Shown: positions 1-5,490, counted from the first letter of the stretch. The stretch: DNA of 7,634 nucleotides from Balneolales bacterium (GCA_022360375.1 JAKSCW010000038.1:1-7634), one strand, 5' to 3'. Numbers and translations are program-made. The notes: generated from the sequence alone by a model not told the origin.

Positions 1-480
1 AAAAATATTTGAAATTACTGATAAGGTTTCTGCTCCGGAAGTTCCCAACAGTTTTTGCATTCCTTTTGAAAGGAATCGAACTACTGCCTGTAGTATCCCA
101 TAGTGATATAAAATCGAAGTAAGGGAGGCAAAGAAAATAATGGTAGGAAGCACTTGAAAAGCAAAAATTACTCCCATGCTGTCTTCATATTCCGGCCCGT
201 GAGCAAGAAACCCAAACAAAAATTCCGCCCCTGCGGTGGTGTATTGAAGTACTACAACAAAAAAACTGGCAATTACCTCAAATAACCGCATCGGCCAACC
301 TAATGGGGCCCAAAAATTGGTGAGTGGTTCTGCTTTCAGGATAAAAACAGCAAGGATGAACTGAATGCTTAGTCCTGTTACAACTAATTTCCAGTTAATT
401 GCCTTTTTGTTTTTACTTAGCAGATATGACACGGCAATAATTGCAGCCATACCTAACAGGCCACGCAAAATGTTTTCCAT
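1..480 (-). CDS. Concentrative nucleoside transporter (CNT/NupC family), N-terminal part only
   Basis: An inner-membrane nucleoside:cation symporter that imports nucleosides such as thymidine or uridine. I translated 480 to 1 by hand: an open frame of 160 codons from ATG at 480-478 that runs off the left edge, against roughly 400 residues for the family. Hydrophobic segments lie at about residues 4-22, 31-49, 66-90 and 103-127. The best family signature is at 107-131, with FAFQVLPTIIFF followed by SILYHYGILQ. A second one at 146-160 begins LGTSGAETLSV; the part of this motif that continues into the substrate-binding GQTEAP loop falls just outside the window. The start overlaps the thymidine kinase stop by one base (TAATG), so translation is probably coupled and the two genes form one operon. 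The partner gene suggests thymidine or deoxyribonucleosides as substrate, but the sequence does not fix specificity. Confidence 0.92.
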   Translation of the reverse strand, partial: MENILRGLLGMAAIIAVSYLLSKNKKAINWKLVVTGLSIQFILAVFILKAEPLTNFWAPLGWPMRLFEVIASFFVVVLQYTTAGAEFLFGFLAHGPEYEDSMGVIFAFQVLPTIIFFASLTSILYHYGILQAVVRFLSKGMQKLLGTSGAETLSVISNIF

Positions 481-1139
481 TAATGAATCGATTCGTTATC
501 GGTTTCTTCGGAGTGTTCTTTAGATGAGACAGAGGGACGAAATGGTTGAATAGGCTTCCCTCTGCGTTTGTCAATAGAAGGGCGGAAACAGTGGCGGGCC
601 CTGGGTTCATATGCGTCATATTCACCCACCAGAACGGTATTGGCATTGTCTACTACACGTTGAGAGAAATTGGCCATAGCTCCGCTTTCTGTACAAACAG
701 CATGCAATTTGGTAACAAATTCGCTTATTGCCAATAAGTAGGGCATAGGACCAAATGGCTTGCCTTCAAAATCCATATCTAATCCAGCTACAATTACCCG
801 TTTACCATCATTTGCTAAAGAGTTTGTTACATCAATGATCCTTTCATCAAAAAATTGTGCTTCATCAATGCAAACCACCTTTGCATTGCCTGTTAACAGA
901 ACGATTTGATCGGCAGTATCAACCAATATACTGGGAAGTGCCGATTCATTGTGAGATACAATTTCGGTATCACTATATCTCTTATCAATTGCTGGTTTAA
1001 CTACCACCACGTTTTGTCCGGCGATATGGGCTCGTTTCGCTCTCCGAATAAGTTCTTCCGTTTTACCACTAAACATTCCTCCGCAAATGACTTCAATCCA
1101 TCCGAAATCCTGAGGAGAAAGCGAGGGTTCATTTACCAT
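480..1139 (-). CDS. tdk: Thymidine kinase, type II (TK1-like)
   Basis: Phosphorylates thymidine to dTMP with ATP in the cytosolic pyrimidine salvage pathway. The 219-residue protein carries the P-loop GGMFSGKT (20-27), the Walker B/catalytic segment CIDEAQFF (90-97, with Glu93 the expected general base), the AGLDMDFEGKPFGPMP segment (118-133) and the thymidine-binding lasso with YEPRARHCF (177-185). The structural zinc site is eroded: of the two CxxC pairs of classical TK1-type enzymes, C149 is followed by S152, and A181 precedes C184, leaving two of four cysteines. The N-terminal extension before GWIEVICGG supports the ATG at 1139. Residues 186-219 are a charged, probably disordered tail. 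No clear Shine-Dalgarno sequence precedes the start. The gene is first in a leftward operon with the downstream nucleoside transporter, so uptake and phosphorylation of thymidine are encoded together. Confidence 0.97.
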   Translation of the reverse strand: MVNEPSLSPQDFGWIEVICGGMFSGKTEELIRRAKRAHIAGQNVVVVKPAIDKRYSDTEIVSHNESALPSILVDTADQIVLLTGNAKVVCIDEAQFFDERIIDVTNSLANDGKRVIVAGLDMDFEGKPFGPMPYLLAISEFVTKLHAVCTESGAMANFSQRVVDNANTVLVGEYDAYEPRARHCFRPSIDKRRGKPIQPFRPSVSSKEHSEETDNESIH

Positions 1140-1283
1140 GTAGTTGTGAAATTAGCCTGTTATAAAGAAGACTGAATATATAGGGGTATGCATTGAATGG
1201 AAAGCCTAAAAGTTATCATTTTATTGTTTTAACCAATTGCACACATAATTTTTACATAGGGGTTAGTTTTTGTACTTTTTGGA
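1140..1283. promoter_or_regulatory. Divergent promoter region between tdk and the helicase gene
   Basis: These 144 bases separate two genes that start in opposite directions, so both promoters should lie here. The region is AT-rich, as expected. I cannot assign -33/-7 (TTTG and TAnnTTTG, Bacteroidota style) or -35/-10 boxes with confidence. Near matches such as TACTTTTTG at about 1272-1280 lie too close to the helicase ATG. The decamer AYATAGGGGT occurs twice in the same orientation, at 1178-1187 and 1254-1263. No open frame is credible here. Confidence 0.4.
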
Positions 1284-3299
1284 ATGAAAAAATTCGTTTT
1301 AAAAACAGAAGATCCCTTACTCAGGCCACAGGATTATTCAATTCCGTATCAGGATATATTGAATTCCAGGCAACTGGAAGCAGTTTTTTTTGATAATGGT
1401 GCGGCCTTAGTAATCGCAGGGGCGGGAACCGGAAAAACCAGAACGTTAGTACATCGGGTAGCCAGGCTCGTTGAACGTGGAATAAACCCGGCTCAAATTC
1501 TTCTTTTAACGTTTACGCGTCGTGCTGCTAAAGAAATGATTAACCGGGCAAGTTCTATACTTGATGATCGCTGCAGACAGGTAAAAGGAGGAACGTTTCA
1601 CTATTACTGCAGTCAAATTCTGCACCGGTACGCTGAAGATCTTGGGTTTCCAACGAATTTTACCATCATCGATACTTCCGATGCTTTGGAAATCATCCAC
1701 CATGTGCGCACGCTGCTCAACCTTCATGAAAAAAAGAAGCGGTTTCCTAATAAGAATACCTTACTGAACATGATCAGCACAACAAAAAATAAAAACCTTG
1801 ATATGAGGGTGGTGGTTGGTGAGTTGTATCCTCAATTTATGGGGCAAATTGATTCTATTGAGAAGGTTCAGGAAGAGTATGAGAAATATAAAGCCACAAA
1901 TTTTGTCATGGATTTTGATGACTTGCTTATCAAAACCAGGGAGCTACTCTCCGGAAATGAAAGCGTTCGATTGAAGGTTGCTGCCGAACATCAGTTTGTG
2001 ATGGTGGATGAATACCAGGACACTAACAAGCTTCAAGCAGAATTGACCCAATTATTTTCAAGTGTTCATCAGAATGTAATGGCCGTAGGAGACGATGCTC
2101 AGAGTATTTATTCCTTCCGTGGGGCAGATCATCAGAACATTATGGAGTTTCCCAACCTGTTTCCCGGTACTAAGATTATAAAACTGGAAGAGAATTATCG
2201 TTCAACACCTCAAATCCTGGATGCAGCGAATTTTCTTATTAACCAGGCGAATTTCAGGTTTGATAAACAATTGTTTTCTAAAAAAGAAGATTCGGACAAA
2301 CCTGCCTTAGTCAAATCAGGTTCTGAACATGAACAGAGCCGGTTTGTAGCCCAGGCTGTTCTTCAATTACGGGAGCAGGAAACCGAATTAAATGATATTG
2401 CCGTGCTTTTTAGAAATGGGAGGGATTCATTTAATCTCGAAATCGAACTCAATAAGAAAAATATTCCATTTGTTAAATATGGAGGGCAGAAGTTTACAGA
2501 AGCGGCACATATAAAAGACGTACTTGCTCATGTTCGTGTACTGGTAAACCCGATGGATACGATTGCATGGAACCGGGTTCTGATGCTCATTGAGGGGATT
2601 GGTCCTAAGACTGCACAAGAATTGTTTGAATGGATTCGGTTGGCAGGTAACCCATACGCTTTAGATGCCTCCGAAAGTGTGAGCAAAAAATATATGGATC
2701 AGGTGAAAGCATTAAGTAAGATGCTTCTGCGAATTAAAGAAATGGAGTTCTCTGTTTCAGAGACTATTGAAAACATTGTCAGTTATTATCGGGTATTTTG
2801 TGAAAAACGATATGATGATTATCCTAAGCGTTTAAAAGACTTAGAAGTTTTTTCTAATATCGCGTCTTCATTCAGTTCTTTGCCCTCTATGCTGGAAGAA
2901 TTGGCACTCGATCCGATTTCGTCTACCGTAGTTACTACCGAGCAAAAGCAGCATGAAGAAGCCCCGTTAGTATTAAGTACTATCCATTCTGCAAAGGGGC
3001 TGGAGTGGAAGCATGTATTCATTATTCAATGCCTGGATGGTATAATTCCTTCCGCTTATTCTGTTGAAAATGAGGAGCAACTGGATGAAGAACTTCGTTT
3101 ACTATATGTAGCCACTACACGGGCAAAGCAAATGCTCTATTACAGTTACCCGGCTATTTCTCAAAATGCTTATGGAGATTACTTTACGAAACCGAGTCGG
3201 TTTATAGACGATATTGGGGAAGAGGTTGCAGAGCCCTGGCTGTTGATACATGAAAACGAACTCCCGGACAGAGAGGATTTAAAACATCTGGCTGGTTGA
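1284..3299 (+). CDS. UvrD/Rep/PcrA-type superfamily 1A DNA helicase
   Basis: An ATP-dependent 3'-5' DNA translocase of the UvrD-REP group, acting in repair, replication restart or displacement of proteins from DNA. All helicase motifs are present in order in the 671-residue product: Q motif around LNSRQLEAV (26-34), Walker A GAGTGKT (46-52), Ia LLLTFTRRAAKEM (73-85), Ib GGTFHYYCSQI (102-112), II VDEYQD (241-246), III GDDAQSIYSFRGA (269-281), IV EENYRST (302-308), V TIHSAKGLEW (566-575) and VI LLYVATTRAK (606-615). The 2B-domain segment GIGPKTAQELF lies at 438-448. The length is close to E. coli Rep (673) and shorter than PcrA or UvrD, and no long C-terminal extension is present. Which paralogue it is cannot be settled from the sequence alone, so no symbol is given. 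The gene is monocistronic here: upstream is the divergent tdk and downstream a repeat-filled spacer. The ATG at 1284 has no strong Shine-Dalgarno sequence. Confidence 0.95.
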   Translation: MKKFVLKTEDPLLRPQDYSIPYQDILNSRQLEAVFFDNGAALVIAGAGTGKTRTLVHRVARLVERGINPAQILLLTFTRRAAKEMINRASSILDDRCRQVKGGTFHYYCSQILHRYAEDLGFPTNFTIIDTSDALEIIHHVRTLLNLHEKKKRFPNKNTLLNMISTTKNKNLDMRVVVGELYPQFMGQIDSIEKVQEEYEKYKATNFVMDFDDLLIKTRELLSGNESVRLKVAAEHQFVMVDEYQDTNKLQAELTQLFSSVHQNVMAVGDDAQSIYSFRGADHQNIMEFPNLFPGTKIIKLEENYRSTPQILDAANFLINQANFRFDKQLFSKKEDSDKPALVKSGSEHEQSRFVAQAVLQLREQETELNDIAVLFRNGRDSFNLEIELNKKNIPFVKYGGQKFTEAAHIKDVLAHVRVLVNPMDTIAWNRVLMLIEGIGPKTAQELFEWIRLAGNPYALDASESVSKKYMDQVKALSKMLLRIKEMEFSVSETIENIVSYYRVFCEKRYDDYPKRLKDLEVFSNIASSFSSLPSMLEELALDPISSTVVTTEQKQHEEAPLVLSTIHSAKGLEWKHVFIIQCLDGIIPSAYSVENEEQLDEELRLLYVATTRAKQMLYYSYPAISQNAYGDYFTKPSRFIDDIGEEVAEPWLLIHENELPDREDLKHLAG

Positions 3300-3345
3300 T
3301 CAGGGGTTTAAAGTGGAGATTACTTGCCGTAAGGGCGTACCTCAG

Positions 3346-3371
3346 CCAGCGCAAGCGTCCGCTTGTGCTGG
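3346..3371 (-). repeat. REP-like palindrome, copy 1 (inverted orientation)
   Basis: The arms CCAGCGCAAGCG (3346-3357) and CGCTTGTGCTGG (3360-3371) pair over 12 bases with one G-U type position and a two-base centre TC. The inner 22 bases (3348-3369) are exactly the reverse complement of copy 2 (3492-3513). Orientation is assigned from the asymmetric centre and the GCG/GTG difference between the arms, relative to copies 2 and 3. Confidence 0.75.
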
Positions 3372-3390
3372 TAAGGATAACGGTATCTGC

Positions 3391-3442
3391 CTGTACACTT
3401 CCTAAGGTCATCCTGATCCCGACAGTAAGTCGGGACCAGGAT
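3391..3442 (+). repeat. Lead sequence plus strong hairpin, module A
   Basis: The lead CTGTACACTTCCTAAGGTCA (3391-3410) is repeated with two transitions and one indel at 3690-3710. It runs into a hairpin with arms ATCCTGATCCCGAC (3410-3423) and GTCGGGACCAGGAT (3429-3442), 13 of 14 positions paired, and loop AGTAA. It lies about 110 bases beyond the helicase stop and could stabilise or punctuate that mRNA, but no T tract follows. The 5' half resembles the GTCATCCTGA repeat type common in intergenic DNA of this kind of genome. Confidence 0.7.
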
Positions 3443-3490
3443 CTGCAATTCTCTGAATTTGATGATGATCGGCAGGGGTTAATAGTTAAA

Positions 3491-3514
3491 TAGCACAAGC
3501 GGACGCTTGCGCTA
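3491..3514 (+). repeat. REP-like palindrome, copy 2
   Basis: The arms TAGCACAAGCG (3491-3501) and CGCTTGCGCTA (3504-3514) flank the centre GA. It is the exact inverse of copy 1 over 22 bases, and is followed by GTAGAAG, as is copy 3. With copy 1 it forms an inverted pair spanning 169 bases that encloses module A. Confidence 0.75.
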
Positions 3515-3524
3515 GTAGAAGATT

Positions 3525-3677
3525 TGTCATCCTGAGCGCTCTGGATGTACTAAAAGGCGGTTTTTGACTCGCGAAGGATATCAACCCCTGAACTACCCGT
3601 GATATAGCATTCTGCTTGATACCTTTCGCTGACTAACTCAATACCCTGCTCCATACTCAGAGGAGCTCAAGGTGACA
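3525..3677. repeat. 153-base segment with imperfect terminal inverted repeats (MITE-like)
   Basis: The left end TGTCATCCTGAGC (3525-3537) and right end GCTCAAGGTGACA (3665-3677) are inverted repeats matching at 11 of 13 positions. The interior holds GCGAAGGATATCAACCCC (3571-3588), the usual partner half of GTCATCCTGAGCG-type palindromes, so the segment may be such a palindrome expanded by inserted DNA. It has no coding capacity, and I see no clear target-site duplication at the ends. Confidence 0.5.
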
Positions 3678-3689
3678 GCTTTTGTGCTT

Positions 3690-3740
3690 CTGTGCGCTTC
3701 CCTAAGGTCATCCCTGCGAAGGCAGGGATCCGGATTCCGG
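3690..3740 (+). repeat. Lead sequence plus hairpin, module B
   Basis: The lead CTGTGCGCTTCCCTAAGGTC (3690-3709) matches that of module A, 299 bases upstream. It enters a perfect 8-bp hairpin, ATCCCTGC (3710-3717) and GCAGGGAT (3722-3729) with loop GAAG, followed directly by a second small palindrome CCGGATTCCGG (3730-3740). The hairpin is of the ATCCC...GGGAT type, whose plus-strand translation gives VIPAKAGI. Confidence 0.7.
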
Positions 3741-3754
3741 CAGAACGCCAAGCA

Positions 3755-3781
3755 GTAAGGGCGTATCCCATGCGCCCTTAC
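3755..3781. repeat. 12-bp hairpin C
   Basis: GTAAGGGCGTAT (3755-3766) pairs with ATGCGCCCTTAC (3770-3781) around a CCC loop, with one G-U pair in the stem. The left arm GTAAGGGCGTA recurs at 3329-3339, just before REP copy 1, where the right arm is missing. No T tract follows. Confidence 0.65.
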
Positions 3782-3786
3782 CCAAA

Positions 3787-3809
3787 CCAGCACAGGCTGC
3801 TTGCGCTGG
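3787..3809 (+). repeat. REP-like palindrome, copy 3 (degenerate)
   Basis: CCAGCACAGG (3787-3796) and CTTGCGCTGG (3800-3809) are the outer parts of the palindrome seen in copies 1 and 2. The centre has lost three bases relative to copy 2 and carries substitutions. It has the same orientation as copy 2 and the same GTAGAAG sequence downstream (3809-3815). Confidence 0.6.
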
Positions 3810-3894
3810 TAGAAGGGGGCATCACAGGTAGTTCAGCACTTGCCCCCATCTGGTTTAAACAGGGCAGGGAATGGTGGTTATGTTATAGTGGATG

Positions 3895-4087
3895 AAAAAA
3901 GTCGTTTTTTTAGGTGTTTAGTGGTGGAAATGAATCCATATTTTTTTCGAATATGTCGTTTTTATCATAAATACTTATCCTTAGTTTTTTGTTATTTATA
4001 GCTCAGGTAAACAGGGTGGAGCACTCCATTCCGTATTCTTTAACGCTTTTCGGTATTTGACTGTGCTGATCAAAACATCATTTCTTA
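3895..4087 (+). promoter_or_regulatory. AT-rich leader and probable promoter region of the lacI-family gene
   Basis: After the repeat cluster the sequence becomes strongly AT-rich up to the regulator's ATG. It contains a hairpin-capable inverted repeat CATATT (3937-3942) and AATATG (3950-3955), with TTCGAA at 3946-3951 overlapping it. TTGACT at 4058-4063 resembles a -35 box, but no good -10 follows at 16-18 bases. No Shine-Dalgarno sequence is visible. I cannot fix the transcription start. Confidence 0.35.
4017..4028. promoter_or_regulatory. Possible operator dyad upstream of the lacI-family gene
   Basis: TGGAG CA CTCCA is a short dyad with five-base arms, 60 bases before the regulator's start. 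LacI/GalR proteins bind palindromes and often control their own gene, but classical sites have a central CG, which this lacks. It is a candidate only. Confidence 0.2.
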
Positions 4088-5065
4088 ATGGCTGTTACCA
4101 TTTACGACATCGCTAAAAAGGCCGGGGTGAGCATTGCAACGGTTTCCCGTGTGTTTAACAAAAGTTCGGTGGTGTCAACAACCACATGCAAGCGGGTGAT
4201 GAATATTGCGAACGAGCTGGGCTATTATCCCCAGGTGTATGCACAGGGTCTGGCCAGCAAAAAAACTAACCGGATCCTGGTCATTGCCCCGATAATGTCG
4301 AATTATTTCTTTATGGAGGTGTTGGGGGGTATTCAGGATAAACTGCTTTCCTGTTCCTACGAACTGAATATTTTTAATGTGACCCTGGGGAAAGATCCTT
4401 TTGAACAAATAGAACATATCCTCAAAAAAAGATCGGCCGAAGGGTATCTGTTCATTTCCATTCACCTCAGGAAATCCGAATGGCAAAAACTCCACAAGTA
4501 TTCGGTTCCCATTGCATTAATTGACGAGTATTACCCCAACTTCGATTCCGTGAGTGTGGATAATACAGAAGGCGCCTACCAGGCGGTTTCGCATTTTATT
4601 AAAAGTGGCTATAAACGCATTGCCCTGCTGTCTGCTTGTGCAACATCGTTACCCGTACGCGATCGTCTGGAAGGGTATAAAAAAGCACTCAAAGAACACC
4701 ATATTCCGTTTGATAAAAATCTTATTGTTACCGGTAATACGTTATATCGTGATGGCTTCACGGAAAAAGCAGGGTATGAAGCTATGCGGAGTATCCTTAG
4801 TTCTCCGGCAAAGCCCGATGCCTGTTTTTGCGTCTCCGATATCCAGGCTATAGGAGCTCAAAAAGCCATGCAGGATGTAAACCAATCGATACCTTTAATT
4901 GGGTATGATGATATAAAACTGGCTGAATATGTGGGGCTTTCGACTATTCGCCAGCCCATGAAAGATATGGGGTATTATGCCACTCAGAGTTTGATCGACA
5001 GAATGACAAACACGGACAAAGCGGTATCTAACACGATATACACTCCTGAGCTTATTTTAAGATGA
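4088..5065 (+). CDS. LacI/GalR-family transcriptional regulator
   Basis: A cytoplasmic DNA-binding regulator, expected to act as a dimer on a palindromic operator and to respond to a sugar or related small molecule. The 325-residue protein begins with the family's helix-turn-helix, TIYDIAKKAGVSIATVSRVF (4-23), followed by the hinge helix YAQGLASKKT (51-60). The periplasmic-binding-protein-like effector domain runs from about 62 to the end, with SVDNTEGAYQAV (156-167), RDRLEGYKKAL (191-201), VSDIQAIGAQKA (249-260), IGYDD (271-275) and LSTIRQPMKDMGYYA (284-298). The ligand cannot be read from the sequence, and no sugar transporter or glycosidase is adjacent, so its targets are probably elsewhere. 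The protein ends ELILR at a TGA, slightly earlier than the usual R-x-S-T ending. In frame after the stop come SVELL, so a late nonsense change that trimmed only the tail is possible. The ATG at 4088 sits right before the helix-turn-helix, as usual. Confidence 0.95.
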   Translation: MAVTIYDIAKKAGVSIATVSRVFNKSSVVSTTTCKRVMNIANELGYYPQVYAQGLASKKTNRILVIAPIMSNYFFMEVLGGIQDKLLSCSYELNIFNVTLGKDPFEQIEHILKKRSAEGYLFISIHLRKSEWQKLHKYSVPIALIDEYYPNFDSVSVDNTEGAYQAVSHFIKSGYKRIALLSACATSLPVRDRLEGYKKALKEHHIPFDKNLIVTGNTLYRDGFTEKAGYEAMRSILSSPAKPDACFCVSDIQAIGAQKAMQDVNQSIPLIGYDDIKLAEYVGLSTIRQPMKDMGYYATQSLIDRMTNTDKAVSNTIYTPELILR

Positions 5066-5164
5066 TCTGTCGAATTGCTAAAGACGATACAGAACATGAA
5101 ATCGGAAACTCTGCCGGTTGCCGACACAGGCCGGCGGCGGGGGCGGGTTGGAACAGGGGACCTA

Positions 5165-5183
5165 TCGGGTCTGAATTTCCCGA
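5165..5183 (-). terminator. Weak hairpin in the convergent spacer
   Basis: The 119-base spacer 5066-5184 lies between the converging lacI and small membrane protein genes, and is rather GC-rich around 5110-5160. TCGGG (5165-5169) and CCCGA (5179-5183) form a 5-bp hairpin with a nine-base loop, immediately after the stop of the minus-strand gene. There is no T tract, so termination is only a possibility. GCCGG and CCGGC at about 5112-5135 form another weak stem. Confidence 0.2.
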
Positions 5184-5184
5184 A

Positions 5185-5424
5185 TCAGGTTCGTTTCATA
5201 AACCTGTGCTGTTCTATGATATCCCTGATTACCCAATAGATTGGATAAGGAGGAACAAGGATCGCAATAAGAACTTCCCATATATTGAATTTAGGTTTTC
5301 CTCCATCAACAGGTAGGGTGATTCCTGCTAACCCTGCAATCCAGAAAATGAACAAAAGGAAAGAAAGAAGCGCCGCTATTAAGGCTCCCCAGAATCCAAA
5401 AATATCGAAAAAGGTTTTCAGCAT
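5185..5424 (-). CDS. Small two-helix membrane protein, function unknown
   Basis: I do not recognise this 79-residue protein. Two hydrophobic segments, at about 9-34 (rich in Phe, Leu, Ile, with two Trp) and 48-66 (LIAILVPPYPIYWV), flank a short polar Gly/Pro/Lys loop (38-48). The C-terminus is charged (RDIIEQHRFMKRT), consistent with both ends in the cytoplasm. The LPP-type turn in helix 2 is faintly like Pmp3/YqaE proteins, but the rest does not fit and I do not assign that family. Evidence that it is real: coherent membrane-protein composition, a Shine-Dalgarno AGAAGGA six bases before the ATG, and a position in an otherwise empty stretch. It is transcribed leftward, divergent from der and convergent with lacI. 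The opposing plus-strand frame (5062-5316) is charged and featureless. Confidence 0.7.
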   Translation of the reverse strand: MLKTFFDIFGFWGALIAALLSFLLFIFWIAGLAGITLPVDGGKPKFNIWEVLIAILVPPYPIYWVIRDIIEQHRFMKRT

Positions 5425-5430
5425 ATAGAA

Positions 5431-5437
5431 TCCTTCT
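5431..5437 (-). promoter_or_regulatory. Shine-Dalgarno sequence of the small membrane protein
   Basis: On the minus strand this reads AGAAGGA, six bases before the ATG at 5424. It is the clearest ribosome binding site in the window and supports both the strand and the start of this short gene. Confidence 0.65.
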
Positions 5438-5490
5438 TGAGCTAAAAATTGCGTATTTTTCTTTCTTAATCTACAAATTCAACGTATTAA
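5438..5490. promoter_or_regulatory. Divergent promoter region between the small membrane protein and der
   Basis: An AT-rich spacer between two divergent starts. On the plus strand TATTTTTC (5454-5461) matches the Bacteroidota -7 consensus TAnnTTTG at seven of eight positions, about 29 bases before the der ATG, but no TTTG lies at the right distance upstream. On the minus strand TTTG, 18 bases and TACGCAATTT form a partial match for the other gene. Neither is firm. No Shine-Dalgarno sequence precedes der. Confidence 0.3.

Larger units (their letters stand above)
3588..3836. repeat. Separated 16-base inverted repeat
   Basis: CTGAACTACCCGTGAT (3588-3603) and ATCACAGGTAGTTCAG (3821-3836) are inverse copies matching at 15 of 16 positions, 217 bases apart. 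The right arm sits in the loop of a second small inverted repeat (GGGGGCA 3815-3821, TGCCCCC 3841-3847) and shares only position 3821 with its stem. The arms could be fragments of one repeat family inserted in opposite directions, or the ends of a larger element that now contains module B, hairpin C and REP copy 3. Confidence 0.55.
3328..3850. repeat. Cluster of palindromic intergenic repeats between the helicase and lacI genes
   Basis: This is the gene-free core of the 3300-4087 spacer. It is less AT-rich than its flanks and is filled with short imperfect palindromes and inverted or direct repeats, listed individually below. Elements recur within the cluster in both orientations, which points to repeated insertion of small non-autonomous elements (REP- or MITE-like) rather than a single structured RNA. 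Frames that stay open across it are by-products; one on the plus strand reads VIPAKAGI, the usual spurious translation of this type of hairpin repeat. No transposase gene is present in the window. The hairpins could also protect or end the helicase transcript, but none is followed by a T tract, so no intrinsic terminator is called. Confidence 0.75.

Noticed and set aside
3410..3442. Intrinsic terminator of the helicase gene
   Set aside because: The hairpin is strong but is followed by TCTGCAATTCTC rather than a T tract, and it belongs to a repeated module.
3202..3498. Open frames on both strands over the start of the repeat cluster (minus 3202-3498, plus 3296-3493)
   Set aside because: They are made of repeat sequence, the minus one overlaps the helicase 3' end, and neither has protein-like composition or a ribosome binding site.
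3346..3809. CRISPR array
   Set aside because: The repeats are irregularly spaced, occur in both orientations and are palindromic throughout, and no cas gene is present.
3692..3895. Plus-strand open frame of 67 codons starting MRFPKVIPAKAGI
   Set aside because: It runs across module B, hairpin C and REP copy 3. VIPAKAGI is the usual spurious reading of an ATCCC...GGGAT hairpin repeat, and there is no ribosome binding site.
3895..3925. AAAAAAGTCGTTTTTTT as a terminator or hairpin
   Set aside because: The stem is only A-T pairs around a short loop, too weak to call; it is ordinary AT-rich leader sequence.
5062..5316. Plus-strand frame overlapping the lacI stop as ATGA, 84 codons
   Set aside because: The product is charged and low in structure, and lies mostly antisense to the two-helix protein, which has a better start and composition.
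5185..5424. Pmp3/YqaE family assignment of the small membrane protein
   Set aside because: Only the two-helix layout and an LxPP-like turn agree; the order and spacing of conserved residues do not.
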